DNA of 64,000 nucleotides from Fidelibacterota bacterium (lineage in GTDB: Bacteria > Fidelibacterota > UBA8477 > JABMPR01): positions 1 to 64,000 of the forward strand of contig JABIFX010000253.1 of NCBI GenBank assembly GCA_018650445.1, written 5' to 3'. The position numbers and the translations under genes are program-made. Shown here piece by piece: positions 27,372 through 37,248 of the stretch (its first letter is position 1; each line of letters begins with the position of its first letter). The notes beneath the pieces were generated by a model. The model made no database searches. It was not told where the DNA came from and saw only the letters and a list, made by a program, of their open reading frames with translations.

Positions 27372-28634
27372 ATGCGCTTAACAATAACAAGATCACTCTT
27401 CCTTTTGCTCTTCAGCTTAACTGGATTTGGTCAATCAAACTCACCAAAAACACTTGACGATTGCATCCAAATTGGATTGGAACACAATCAGTCTCTCAAA
27501 CTCAACCGCTTTGAGACAGATAGAAGTGTCTCCCAGGCCAAAAGCAATATCGCCATGGTTTTACCGGTTGTGAGTTTCTCTCTCTCAGGCGGTAGTAGCG
27601 ATGTGTTCGGAGTCGGATGGAATGAGAGTTATTCAAACTCCCTGACGCTATCCCAAAATATCTGGGATGGTGGCGCCTGGTGGAATACACTTAAGTCCGC
27701 CAAGGTTGCGCAGGATGCAGCCACTATCCAGTATGATAGTTATGAGGTAAATACAGTTTATCAGGTCAAAGCAGCCTACTATAGTTATCTATCTACTCAA
27801 CAACTCCTCGATGTCTATCGTGAGAACCAAACGACCAGCGAATATCAACATCAACTCACACTTGAACGCTTCAAATTAGGTGCTGCTTCGCAAAATGATA
27901 CCTTGAGAACCCGAGTGAATATTGAGAATTCTCGTCTACAGATCATCAATGGGCAGGTTGACCTGAAGTCAAAATCTCGTAACCTCAACATTATTCTGGG
28001 TCGGGAGGCAGATGCTACGCTTACTCTGGCAGAGCCAATCTGGGAAGAAGTTGAAGTGCCCACTGTAGACCAAATTACGGATGAGGTTCTCAACTCGAAT
28101 CATTCGCTAAAACTATTGGACCAAAACAAAGAGATTATGGCCTATAATGTCAAAATTGCACGATCTGGCTATATGCCCTCTCTAGGCTTCTCCGCTTCAT
28201 ATAGAAACAACGCTGCAGGCATGGGTGACATTTTTGGAGACTCTACTTCAACAAAGTCTGCCGGACTTTTGCTTAGTTGGAATCTGTTTAACGGCACGCG
28301 AACAAGTCGCGGTGTCGAGCAGGGTAAAATCAACGCAAAAATGGCAGATGAAAACTATGATTTATCTGTCAGAAAGCTTCGTAAAGAATTAGCCCAAACT
28401 CTAGAGCAAATGAATGCTTTGAAAGAATCAGTCAAAATTTCTCAACTCATTCTGACGGCTTCTGAGCAAGATCTTCTTTTAGCTCAGGAACAGTACAAAA
28501 TTGGTTCTCTGTCCATTCTTGATGTTTTGAGAATCACAGCAAGTTACGAAGATGCAAAATCAAATTTCATCCGCACCCAACATAATCTGAAAGTCGCTGA
28601 GGCAGGGCTACTTCAACTCATGGGAAAACGCTAG
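27372..28634 (+). CDS. TolC-family outer-membrane channel
   Basis: 420 residues. A signal peptide (MRLTITRSLFLLLFSLTGFGQS) is followed by LDDCIQIGLEHNQSLKLNRFE, the conserved TolC/OEP entry. The two repeats of long alternating coiled-coil and beta segments then follow (about residues 30-220 and 230-420). The last segment, LLLAQEQYKIGSLSILDVLRI, is a conserved OEP hairpin. It forms the outer-membrane exit duct for the adaptor and ABC pump encoded immediately downstream. Confidence 0.93.
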   Translation: MRLTITRSLFLLLFSLTGFGQSNSPKTLDDCIQIGLEHNQSLKLNRFETDRSVSQAKSNIAMVLPVVSFSLSGGSSDVFGVGWNESYSNSLTLSQNIWDGGAWWNTLKSAKVAQDAATIQYDSYEVNTVYQVKAAYYSYLSTQQLLDVYRENQTTSEYQHQLTLERFKLGAASQNDTLRTRVNIENSRLQIINGQVDLKSKSRNLNIILGREADATLTLAEPIWEEVEVPTVDQITDEVLNSNHSLKLLDQNKEIMAYNVKIARSGYMPSLGFSASYRNNAAGMGDIFGDSTSTKSAGLLLSWNLFNGTRTSRGVEQGKINAKMADENYDLSVRKLRKELAQTLEQMNALKESVKISQLILTASEQDLLLAQEQYKIGSLSILDVLRITASYEDAKSNFIRTQHNLKVAEAGLLQLMGKR

Positions 28635-28642
28635 AGGTTGTC

Positions 28643-29884
28643 ATGTCCAAAAAGAAAATAATTATCATAGTACTGGTTGTCATTGTTGTAGGGGTTGGTG
28701 GATTTTTCGCTGTTAAGAAGGATCAGGGGAATACTAAGGATGTCCAATCTGCCAGGGTTGAGCGTGGACAGGTCGTCCATAAAGTTGCTGCCTCAGGAAG
28801 AATCCAGCCCGTTGTTGAAGTCGATGTGAGTGCCGATGTAGCAGGTCGTGTGATTCGCATGGCTGTCAAGGAGGGTGACTGGGTTAAGAAGGGACAATTC
28901 CTGGCACAACTCGATGCTACACGCTATAAGGCTGATGTTGATCGCGCTGAACAGGTGCTGGCTTCCTCGGAAGCTTCATTATCACTGGCTGAACTTGAAA
29001 AGAATCAGCAGTTCGAATTATTTCAAAAAAAATTAGTGAGCGAGCTCATCTATCAAGGGGCTCTGGTTCGTTTTCAGCAGAGCTTGTCAGCCAAAAAACA
29101 GGCTGAAGCGGCACTGGCCCAGTCACAAGACAATTACAAAAAGACAATGATGTTTGCACCCATGTCGGGAACCGTTACCCTGGTCAATAAAGAAGTTGGA
29201 GAAATGGCTTTGGGTTCAGCCTTCAGTCGGGACATCATCATGATTATTGCCGATCTGAATGAGATGGAGGTTCTGGTTGATGTAAATGAAAACGATGTGG
29301 TTGATGTCTCACTGGGTGATACCACTGAAATTGAAATCGATGCACTTCAGGACACCATGTTTCAGGGAATCGTTACCGAGATTGCCCATAGTGCACAGAA
29401 TACGGGCGGCGGTAGTCTTGACCAAGTGACCAATTTTAAAGTGCAAATTCGTCTTTTAGATCCACCCCGGGAAATTCGCCCTGGAATGTCTGCGGCAGTA
29501 GATATCCGCTCAGATGTTCAGAATGATGTCCTGTTTGTTCCCATTCAAAGCATCACCATGAGAAAACCCCTGCAGCTCAACGAAAAGCAGGATAAAGAAC
29601 TTTCACGAGCTGACAGCAGCATGAATATGGAAGATGAAGATCTTGAACCCGTAGAAGTTGTGTTTGTCCTGGTAGACAGTGAAAAAGGCAAGGGCAAAGA
29701 AGTGATTCAACGTGAAGTAGTTACTGGGATTATTGGAGAACGAGATTTTGAAATCTTATCTGGCCTGGAACTGGATGATGAAATTGTCACTGGTCCCTAT
29801 AAAGAAATCAGCCGTGGTCTGAATGATGGAGACAAGGTAAAGATTTCCAAGCGCAAAAAATTTAACGTTGACGATAAGAAATAG
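28643..29884 (+). CDS. HlyD/MacA-type periplasmic adaptor
   Basis: 413 residues. An N-terminal membrane anchor (IIIIVLVVIVVGVGGFFAVKK) is followed by a beta-barrel/lipoyl half (VHKVAASGRIQPVVEVDVSADVAGRV), a coiled-coil hairpin (about residues 95-160), the second lipoyl half (MFAPMSGTVTLVNKEVGEMA) and a beta-barrel domain. This is the MacA/HlyD adaptor order. It links the inner-membrane ABC pump to the TolC channel; the gene starts 8 bp after the channel gene. The C-terminal membrane-proximal domain carries an extended charged loop (about 305-335, acidic). The substrate is not known. Confidence 0.93.
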   Translation: MSKKKIIIIVLVVIVVGVGGFFAVKKDQGNTKDVQSARVERGQVVHKVAASGRIQPVVEVDVSADVAGRVIRMAVKEGDWVKKGQFLAQLDATRYKADVDRAEQVLASSEASLSLAELEKNQQFELFQKKLVSELIYQGALVRFQQSLSAKKQAEAALAQSQDNYKKTMMFAPMSGTVTLVNKEVGEMALGSAFSRDIIMIIADLNEMEVLVDVNENDVVDVSLGDTTEIEIDALQDTMFQGIVTEIAHSAQNTGGGSLDQVTNFKVQIRLLDPPREIRPGMSAAVDIRSDVQNDVLFVPIQSITMRKPLQLNEKQDKELSRADSSMNMEDEDLEPVEVVFVLVDSEKGKGKEVIQREVVTGIIGERDFEILSGLELDDEIVTGPYKEISRGLNDGDKVKISKRKKFNVDDKK

Positions 29885-29929
29885 TCCCTCTAAAGTCAGA
29901 ATACTGTAGAATAGAATACGGATAACATA

Positions 29930-30628
29930 ATGTCACTAATCCAGGTCAATGATCTTTATAAAATATACCAGATGGGTAATACTGAAGTGCGAGCCCTGGA
30001 TGGGGTATCAGTAACCATCGAGCAGAATGAATATGTGTCTATCATGGGTCCATCGGGGTCTGGAAAATCCACGCTTATGAACCTCCTGGGGTGCCTGGAT
30101 ACACCTACTTCAGGTGAGTTTTTTATGGATGGAATAAATGTGGCGACCATGGGTGATGATGAATTAGCCCATATTCGAAATAAAAAAATCGGATTCGTAT
30201 TTCAGACCTTCAACCTGCTTCCAAAATCAACCAGTCTACGTAATGTCGAGCTACCTCTGATTTACAATGGGGAAATAAAAGCACATGAGCGTAGAGATAT
30301 GGCCATAAAAGCTCTCACAAGGGTGAATCTAGGCGATCGAGTGAGTCATAAACCCAATGAGCTATCTGGTGGGCAGCGACAACGTGTCGCAGTAGCCAGA
30401 GCCCTGGTAAACAATCCTGCAATTATTCTGGCCGACGAGCCAACAGGTAACCTCGACTCAAAAACAGGTGAAGAAATCATGGTTCTATTTGATGAACTTC
30501 ACAAACAGGGTAACACCATTATTCTGGTTACACATGAGGAGCATATCGCTGCTCATGCCTCCCGGGTGGTCAGACTTCTTGATGGCAAGATTGCCGTAGA
30601 TGAAGCCACGAATCGAGGGAAAAAGTAA
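29930..30628 (+). CDS. MacB/LolD-type ABC ATPase
   Basis: 232 residues. Walker A is [12 protein letters not shown] (about residues 42-53), the Q-loop is [13 protein letters not shown], the signature is [15 protein letters not shown] (about 145-159), and Walker B is [16 protein letters not shown] (about 164-179), followed by VTHE. The sequence matches the LolD/MacB class of ATPases that drive MacB-fold permeases by mechanotransmission. In MacB proper the ATPase is fused to the permease; here it is a separate gene, followed by two permease genes. Confidence 0.95.
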   Translation: MSLIQVNDLYKIYQMGNTEVRALDGVSVTIEQNEYVSIMGPSGSGKSTLMNLLGCLDTPTSGEFFMDGINVATMGDDELAHIRNKKIGFVFQTFNLLPKSTSLRNVELPLIYNGEIKAHERRDMAIKALTRVNLGDRVSHKPNELSGGQRQRVAVARALVNNPAIILADEPTGNLDSKTGEEIMVLFDELHKQGNTIILVTHEEHIAAHASRVVRLLDGKIAVDEATNRGKK

Positions 30629-30632
30629 CCGA

Positions 30633-31853
30633 ATGAAAAGTTTTTTCTGGGAAAACTTACGCATTGCTCTCTCCGAACTATGGGGGCACAAAACTCGGTC
30701 TATTCTCACCGGAACTGGAATCGTCATTGGTATCATCGCCGTATCCCTCATGTCTACATTGATCAACGGTGTGGATGGTCTATTTGAAGAAAGTATGAAA
30801 TTTCTCGGACGCGGAAATTTGTATGTCGAGAAATGGCCCTGGTTTGGAGATGAAGACTGGTGGACCTTGAGAAATCGACCTCGTATTGAGCTTGACATGG
30901 CTGAAAAAATCCAAGAACGCTCACAATATGCCATGGTTGTAGCTGCCGAAAGAGGTCGCATGGCCAATTTGAGTTATAAGGAACTTTCTGCCGAAAATAT
31001 CTACATCCATGGAGTGACTGCGAATTATCCTGAAGTATCAACAGTTGATGTAGAATATGGACGATTCTTTACAGAATCCGAGGATCGTACAGGTGCACAG
31101 GTTGTGCTCCTGGGTTCTGAGGTGGCAAAAACATTATTCCCACAAGGCAATCCTGTTGACAAAATGATCTTCGCTGGCTCAAAACGTTTCAGAGTCATCG
31201 GTGTTCTGGCTGAAATGGGAAAATTTATGGGAGCATTTTCAAATGATACCCAGGTTATCATTCCTCTCGCGACGTTTAATAAAATATTTCATGGTCCCTG
31301 GGGGCGCAGGAGTATCACAGTTAAGGTCCCGGAACACCTCGTTGAAGATGCCAAAGAAGAACTACGAGGTGTTGTCCGGGTATTACGTGGCCTAAAACCA
31401 GAAGAAAAAGATAATTTTGCCATCAATCAGCAAAATGCCTTTCGACAATCATACCAGGGTATCAAACTAGCCATCGGTGGTACCGGTATGATCATTACAG
31501 CCCTCTCCCTCCTGGTAGGTGGAATTGGAATTGCCAACATCATGTTCGTGTCGGTTAAAGAACGTACTCGAGAGATTGGCGTACGGAAAGCACTTGGTGC
31601 GACCCGAAGCCAGATTCAAGGACAATTTCTCATTGAGGCTATGGTCATCACAGCTTCTGGTGGATTGGTGGGACTGATCATCTCTACTCTGATCAGTATG
31701 GCTATCAGTAAATTTTTATTCCCTGCGACCATGTCCTTTGGTGTAGCCTTTATGGCAATTGCCCTGAGTGCTGGTGTGGGATTATTTGCCGGTCTGGCTC
31801 CTGCACGAAAAGGGGCAAAACTGGATCCCATTGAAGCCCTGAGATACGAGTAG
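30633..31853 (+). CDS. MacB-like ABC permease, first subunit
   Basis: 406 residues. I prefer the ATG at 30633, with GAGGGAAAA upstream, over the one at 30600 inside the ATPase gene. Helix 1 (LTGTGIVIGIIAVSLMSTLI, about residues 24-45) precedes a large MacB periplasmic core domain (about 50-275). Three C-terminal helices of the FtsX type follow, with the coupling motif VKERTREIGVRKALGATRSQI (about 308-328). Together with the next gene it forms the membrane part of an ABC mechanotransporter acting in the periplasm. The substrate cannot be read. Confidence 0.92.
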   Translation: MKSFFWENLRIALSELWGHKTRSILTGTGIVIGIIAVSLMSTLINGVDGLFEESMKFLGRGNLYVEKWPWFGDEDWWTLRNRPRIELDMAEKIQERSQYAMVVAAERGRMANLSYKELSAENIYIHGVTANYPEVSTVDVEYGRFFTESEDRTGAQVVLLGSEVAKTLFPQGNPVDKMIFAGSKRFRVIGVLAEMGKFMGAFSNDTQVIIPLATFNKIFHGPWGRRSITVKVPEHLVEDAKEELRGVVRVLRGLKPEEKDNFAINQQNAFRQSYQGIKLAIGGTGMIITALSLLVGGIGIANIMFVSVKERTREIGVRKALGATRSQIQGQFLIEAMVITASGGLVGLIISTLISMAISKFLFPATMSFGVAFMAIALSAGVGLFAGLAPARKGAKLDPIEALRYE

Positions 31854-31857
31854 GCTC

Positions 31858-33114
31858 ATGTACCTGAGAACCACAATTAAGACACTTAATGATGCTTTCT
31901 TCATGGCCCTGGAAGCTATTCGTGATAATCTCCTACGCTCCATACTTACCCTGCTGGGAATCGTTATTGGCGTGTTCGCCATTATCGCGGTGATGACTGC
32001 CATCCGCACCCTCGAATCATCCATCAACACGGGCCTGAACGTATTTGGCTCTGATGTGATCTTTGTTCAAAAATCACCGGTGATTCAGATGGGAGACCAC
32101 GCCAGCCGACGAAAATATTGGCGCCGACCCAATATTACCTATGATATGGCATTGGAATTAAGAGATCGTATGCTTGGGGCTGAATTTGTCAGTGCCCAGG
32201 ATGGGACTGGTGGTAAAACTATTCGCTTTAATAAAGAATCAACCAATCCCAATGTTGGTGTCCAGGGAGTTGATGAGTTTGGCTTGCAGGCCTTGAATCA
32301 CAAGCTTGACTATGGTAGAAATTTCATCCCTGAGGATATTGAATACAATCGCCGGGTGGTAATTCTTGGTACAGATGTCATTCAAAAACTATTTCCCTTT
32401 CAAGATCCAATAAATCAGACAATTAGTATCAACGGAATTGGTTTTGATGTTATCGGAACCTTACAGCGTAAAGGGGAGATGTTTGGTCAAAGCCAGGATA
32501 ATTTTGTCATTGTACCCATTACCGCCTATCTCCAATATTATGGGAGTCGTTGGACTTCCTTAGGCATTTCCATTAAAGCGCCAGATGGTGAGAGCTTTGA
32601 TTTAACAAAAGAAGAAGTCATCGATCAAATGCGAATTGTACGCGGGCTGGGACCTGTTGATGAGAACGACTTTGAAGTGACCTCAAATGATGCTCTCATT
32701 GATACATTTGGCTCCTTTACTGCAGGAATTAAGATGTTTGCCGGCGCTGTGAGTGTCATTGCCCTGGTGGTGGCAGGTATTGGCATCATGAATATCATGT
32801 TGGTTTCAGTAAGTGAGCGCATCAAGGAAATCGGCATTCGCAAAGCCATTGGAGCCACCAGAAATAACATTCTCTTTCAGTTCTTGCTGGAGGCGGTCTT
32901 TCTTTCATTGATTGGTGGTGTCATCGGGGTGCTCTTGGGAGTCGGCGCAGGAAACATGGTGACTCTGGTTATGAAAAATGTTGCTCCAGTCATTCCCATC
33001 GATTGGGTGTTTATTGGATTGGGGGTCTGCTCATTTATTGGGATCGTATTTGGAATCTATCCTGCCTACAAGGCCGCAGGACTGGATCCCATAGAATCGC
33101 TGCGCCACGAATAG
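31858..33114 (+). CDS. MacB-like ABC permease, second subunit
   Basis: 418 residues. It is homologous to the preceding permease and has the same architecture: an N-terminal helix (SILTLLGIVIGVFAIIAVMTAI), a MacB periplasmic core domain, three C-terminal helices and the coupling motif SERIKEIGIRKAIGATRNNI (about residues 318-337). It begins 4 bp after the first subunit's stop. The two probably form a heterodimer with one shared ATPase, a layout seen in two-permease MacB-like systems. Confidence 0.92.
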   Translation: MYLRTTIKTLNDAFFMALEAIRDNLLRSILTLLGIVIGVFAIIAVMTAIRTLESSINTGLNVFGSDVIFVQKSPVIQMGDHASRRKYWRRPNITYDMALELRDRMLGAEFVSAQDGTGGKTIRFNKESTNPNVGVQGVDEFGLQALNHKLDYGRNFIPEDIEYNRRVVILGTDVIQKLFPFQDPINQTISINGIGFDVIGTLQRKGEMFGQSQDNFVIVPITAYLQYYGSRWTSLGISIKAPDGESFDLTKEEVIDQMRIVRGLGPVDENDFEVTSNDALIDTFGSFTAGIKMFAGAVSVIALVVAGIGIMNIMLVSVSERIKEIGIRKAIGATRNNILFQFLLEAVFLSLIGGVIGVLLGVGAGNMVTLVMKNVAPVIPIDWVFIGLGVCSFIGIVFGIYPAYKAAGLDPIESLRHE

Positions 33115-33165
33115 AAAAATGACCATCTTATACTAACATACGACGTGAAATTTACGGGGATAAAT

Positions 33166-33825
33166 ATGAGTAATATTGTAAAATTTGGGGAGGATGTTGA
33201 AGGATACAGCATCCCAGTTTTAAACGAACGTGAAATTAGAGCAACTGCCGGAATACTCTTTCTGGTCATGCTATTTTCAATTCAAGCTGCAGCAGGTGCA
33301 GGGAACTTTACTCCCCTGAAATATGCTGTAACTATTTTCCTGACTGATATGTTGATTCGTGTTTTTATCAATCCTAAATATTCCCCTACCCTCATTGTAG
33401 GTAGATTGATTGTTAGAAATCAGACCCCTGAATATGTGGGTGCTCAGCAGAAGAAATTCGCATGGTACATCGGGATATTTATGGCGCTTGTTATGTTTAT
33501 TTTGATTGTCCTGGTTAACTCGTATAGTCCGATTACAGGTCTCATCTGTTTCATTTGTCTCATCTTCCTGTTCTTTGAATCAGCATTTGGTATTTGCCTG
33601 GGATGCAAGGTTTACCCCTGGATTTATAAGGAGAAGGCACAATACTGTCCCGGGGAAGTATGTGAACTGAAGGACAGACAGGAAATCCAGAAGACGTCTA
33701 AGGTACAATGGTTGATTCTATTGGCTTTTGTAATCTACAGCATTTTGCTAGTTGTATTGTTCAATGATTTTTATATCAGAGCACCCTTTGATTTATTTGG
33801 TCTTGAGGGAGCGATGCACCAATAG
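33166..33825 (+). CDS. DUF4395 membrane protein
   Basis: 219 residues from the ATG at 33166 (GGGGAT upstream); the frame can start at 33145. Four or five hydrophobic segments are present, and VLNEREIRATAGILFLVMLFSI plus FGICLGCKVYPWIYKEKAQYCPGEVCE match the DUF4395 family (PF14340). Four cysteines lie in the second half (C-x2-C...C-x4-C). DUF4395 proteins are of unknown function but often sit near thioredoxin or sulfur genes. Here it follows the MacB-like operon by 51 bp. Confidence 0.8.
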   Translation: MSNIVKFGEDVEGYSIPVLNEREIRATAGILFLVMLFSIQAAAGAGNFTPLKYAVTIFLTDMLIRVFINPKYSPTLIVGRLIVRNQTPEYVGAQQKKFAWYIGIFMALVMFILIVLVNSYSPITGLICFICLIFLFFESAFGICLGCKVYPWIYKEKAQYCPGEVCELKDRQEIQKTSKVQWLILLAFVIYSILLVVLFNDFYIRAPFDLFGLEGAMHQ

Positions 33826-33846
33826 CGTTGTTTGATCCGAGAGGAT

Positions 33847-33880
33847 AAAAAAAGCCCCACCAACTGGTGGGGCTTTTTTA
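33847..33880. terminator. Rho-independent terminator, bidirectional
   Basis: Nearly perfect stem GCCCCACCA / TGGTGGGGC (33854-33873) flanked by a run of A on the left and six T on the right. It ends the DUF4395 transcript and faces the proS gene, whose stop is about 50 bp away on the other strand. Confidence 0.92.
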
Positions 33881-33932
33881 TTATTGCTCCTAGATGTGAA
33901 TTCGAATCCTCACCTGGAATTATTATCTATAT

Positions 33933-35372
33933 TTAATATGCTTTAGCAAAAATCACCTGTTGTGAACTTGGTTCTCCAGTATAAATACACTTTCCTGAAG
34001 CTTCAGGTTGATCGAAGGGGATACAACGGATTGTGGCCTTGGTCTCATTTTTGATTTTCTCTTCAACTTCAGAAGAACCATTCCAATAGGCTTTGATAAA
34101 TCCACCCTTGGTTTCCAGAGTCTCTTTGAAATCATCCCAATTGTCTACTGTGTGAGTATTGGATTCACGGAAATCCAGAGCCCGCTGGAATAACTCATCT
34201 TGAACAATATCCTGTTGATCCGCCAAAAATTGAACGAGTTCATTCAACTGGATGAAATGTTTGGCTCCAGAATGCCTGATGACTACTACAGCATGTCCCT
34301 TTTCAATATCCTTGGGGCCAATTTCAACGCGCATGGGAACACCACACATTTCCCACTCATTGAATTTGAATCCAGGTGAGCTCTTTTCATCATCATCTAC
34401 GTGCACACGAATTTCCGCTTGTTTCAAGTTGACCACAAGATCATCAACCTTATCCATGACAAGGTCCCTGGTGTCTTTCCGAAAAATGGGAATAATCACA
34501 ACCTGATAGGGTGCCACCTTGGGAGGCAGGATTAAGCCCTTATCATCTCCATGGGACATAATCAGACCACCCACAAGACGGGTGCTTACACCCCAGCTTG
34601 TGGCATAGACGAGTTCTTCTCTATTATCCTTATTCTGAAAAGTGACCTCAAAAGCTTTGGCGAAATTCTGCCCGAGATTATGGCTGGTACCAGCCTGTAA
34701 TGCCTTGGTATCACGCATCATGGCTTCAATGGAGTAGGTGCTGACTGCACCGGCGAATTTTTCCGCCTCTGATTTCTGACCAGTGATGACCGGCATAGCC
34801 ATATAGTCCTCAGCAAAAGACTTATATACATTAAGCATTTTCAAGGTTTCATCCTGAGCTTCTTCAGCAGTAGCATGGGCAGTATGCCCTTCCTGCCATA
34901 AGAACTCTGTTGTGCGTAGAAACAAGCGCGTCCGCATTTCCCAGCGCACGACATTGGCCCACTGATTAATCAGAAGGGGCAGATCGCGATAGGATGAAAT
35001 CCATTTCTTATACATGTTCCAGATAATGGTCTCGGATGTTGGACGAACAACTAGAGCCTCATCCAGCTTCTTGCCACCTGCATGTGTAACTACTGCAACT
35101 TCTGGAGCAAAGCCTTCCACATGCTCAGCTTCTTTCTGCAAGAAGTGCTCAGGAATAAACATGGGGAAATAGGCATTTACATGACCTGTGTCCTTAAACA
35201 TTTGATTCAGGATGCCTTGGAAATTCTCCCAGATTGCATATCCATACGGTCGGATGACCATGGTACCTTTAACAGGACCATAATCCGCCAGTTTGGCTTG
35301 TCTGACCACATCGGTATACCATTTTGAAAAATCTTCGCTCTGTTTTGTTACCCCTTTTGACACAACGGGCAT
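33933..35372 (-). CDS. proS: Prolyl-tRNA synthetase, archaeal/eukaryotic-like type
   Basis: 479 residues. Class II motifs are visible: [21 protein letters not shown] (motif 1 region, about residues 40-60), [26 protein letters not shown] (motif 2, about 145-170) and motif 3 nearby ([22 protein letters not shown], about 260-281). The anticodon-binding domain and a C-terminal zinc-type domain ending in Tyr follow. The length near 480 and the absence of the INS editing insertion identify the short archaeal/eukaryotic-like ProS form. It charges tRNA-Pro. The gene is alone on the minus strand, divergent from the LPP20-like gene. Confidence 0.95.
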   Translation of the reverse strand: MPVVSKGVTKQSEDFSKWYTDVVRQAKLADYGPVKGTMVIRPYGYAIWENFQGILNQMFKDTGHVNAYFPMFIPEHFLQKEAEHVEGFAPEVAVVTHAGGKKLDEALVVRPTSETIIWNMYKKWISSYRDLPLLINQWANVVRWEMRTRLFLRTTEFLWQEGHTAHATAEEAQDETLKMLNVYKSFAEDYMAMPVITGQKSEAEKFAGAVSTYSIEAMMRDTKALQAGTSHNLGQNFAKAFEVTFQNKDNREELVYATSWGVSTRLVGGLIMSHGDDKGLILPPKVAPYQVVIIPIFRKDTRDLVMDKVDDLVVNLKQAEIRVHVDDDEKSSPGFKFNEWEMCGVPMRVEIGPKDIEKGHAVVVIRHSGAKHFIQLNELVQFLADQQDIVQDELFQRALDFRESNTHTVDNWDDFKETLETKGGFIKAYWNGSSEVEEKIKNETKATIRCIPFDQPEASGKCIYTGEPSSQQVIFAKAY

Positions 35373-35612
35373 CCTTTCTGTTTGACCCTGAACCGCTTAT
35401 TCGGCACAGCGCTGCAATCATAACATAAGTACCCCCATGACACAATGAAGAATAGATCAAGAAATAGTTAATATTATATGGATCATTATCAACTTCGAGC
35501 GCTGAAGTGATCAAGCGCAAAATAGTGTCTCTCGGCATTCGTCTGGAACAATCAAACCTTGTCTTAAACACTGGCGAATACTAGAATATGGGCCATACAG
35601 CGGAGGCATTTT

Positions 35613-37025
35613 ATCTCGAAACGCTTGACTATATTTTTTCTCTTAGGTACCTGCTTTATTGCCTGGGGTGCTCCTAAACCTGATTCAACGAAATTTGATC
35701 GGTCCGTGCATGGTCGACCTTTCGATCTAGAGGAATTCATTGGCACAACGATTACTGACGATAAACTTAGTCCTCAAAATGGCACCCCTCAGTGGGTCAA
35801 GACAGGAGAAATCAGCTCTGACACCCTCTATTATGGGATAGGAGAATCGACTGAATCCCAAGAAGCTGCAGACAATGATGCCCGCTTGAGTTTTGCTCAA
35901 CATGTTGAAGTCAGTGTACAGAGTATTGCTACACAGCAAATTGAGGAGAACAAAGATAGATTGGAAGAGAACTACAGCTATGAATCGCTGGTCTCCACCA
36001 ATATGAACCTACGTAGTGTTAAAATTACTGCCAGGCATTTTTCCACCGATTCAACTTTTTATAGCCTTATTAGTTATGGGAAGTCCACCTACCATCATCT
36101 GGTAACCCAGGAGATTCAAATATCCCTGGAAGCAAGTATTCGGCAACAGGAATTGGAACATCAGGCGACGGAAGCCCTCAGAGCGGACTCACTGCGACAT
36201 AAAATTACCATGGACAGTCTGGCTTTGGGTCGGAAACAAGCCGTCATTGATTCCCTCGATCATATTTTGAAAATGGAAGAAGCCAAACTCAGACAGGAGC
36301 AAGACAGGGTCGAGCTGATAAAAAGTCATCACGCAGCTTTTCTCAAAATCAAGCCACGCTATCAGTTGATCGATGTCCCTACAGCATCCACGCCAAGAAC
36401 CTGGATCTATGCATCAGGTCGATGGAACCCCGATACTGAAGCTATTCGACAACTCAAAACCGGTGTTTCCATCTGGTTGATCAGTGCAGAAGCCAATGTC
36501 TGGGCTACCGAGTCGGTTATCGATCAAACAGATTTAATGCTCAAGCTTCAACTACTACCTGAACGGGGTGAACTTTATAAAGTCAGTCTCGCTTTTGGCT
36601 GGATTGACTACCTGGCCGCTTTCTCCCCATTAAATCGAGCCCGATTACTTGAGAAGGGTGGTCACAATAGCTTCATCAGCATTGTAAAGGATGAACTAAA
36701 CGATCCCTATGCCCATAACTCCTCATTTTTTGTTACAGGAACCGTGGGGATACCCCAGATGAACAACCATTTGTCCATGTATTTAGATAAACGTCGGATC
36801 TCTCTGGCAAATGTATGGTACCCCTTTCCCCGAAACATGGGTGACGCCATCAGCATTATTAATCAGTTTGACTATATCGATTCCAAACATTATCGGAATC
36901 GATTTAATGACCAACTGCAGTGGCAGTTTGGGCTTCGAATAATTGCTATCCCCGACCGTTTCGCCACCATGATCAGCTATGAGGATCATGAGGTCTGGAT
37001 GCTGAATTTCGAATTTCAGTATTAA
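35613..37025 (+). CDS. LPP20-like exported protein with coiled coil and barrel-like C-terminus
   Basis: About 470 residues. Annotation from the TTG at 35625 gives a shortened signal. The codon ATC at 35613 sits 6 bp after GGAGG and would give a normal signal peptide (M/I-S-K-R-L-T-I-F-F...GAPK), so I list that start as candidate. Mature part: an LPP20-like domain (WVKTGEISSDTLYYGIGEST, DARLSFAQHVEV, about residues 60-190), a coiled coil rich in Glu, Gln and Arg (about 190-250), then alternating aromatic strands ending WMLNFEFQY. Probably an outer-membrane-associated protein; role unknown. Confidence 0.7.
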   Translation: MSKRLTIFFLLGTCFIAWGAPKPDSTKFDRSVHGRPFDLEEFIGTTITDDKLSPQNGTPQWVKTGEISSDTLYYGIGESTESQEAADNDARLSFAQHVEVSVQSIATQQIEENKDRLEENYSYESLVSTNMNLRSVKITARHFSTDSTFYSLISYGKSTYHHLVTQEIQISLEASIRQQELEHQATEALRADSLRHKITMDSLALGRKQAVIDSLDHILKMEEAKLRQEQDRVELIKSHHAAFLKIKPRYQLIDVPTASTPRTWIYASGRWNPDTEAIRQLKTGVSIWLISAEANVWATESVIDQTDLMLKLQLLPERGELYKVSLAFGWIDYLAAFSPLNRARLLEKGGHNSFISIVKDELNDPYAHNSSFFVTGTVGIPQMNNHLSMYLDKRRISLANVWYPFPRNMGDAISIINQFDYIDSKHYRNRFNDQLQWQFGLRIIAIPDRFATMISYEDHEVWMLNFEFQY

Positions 37026-37248
37026 AGCACCAAATTCGCTCAACCAAAGCTCTACTAACCTTCCTGGCATCGTACATCAACCCCCAGGTCTCCTAAACTG
37101 AAATTTATCGATTTTGATAACATATTTCTTCTAACTCATTAACTTATAAACATTACTGATTGAGATTGGACATGTTCTTTGTAGAGGTAGTTGATATTAT
37201 TTAGTCAAACATCTCATTATTTTTTCCGAATTGGAAGGAGAGTGTGTG

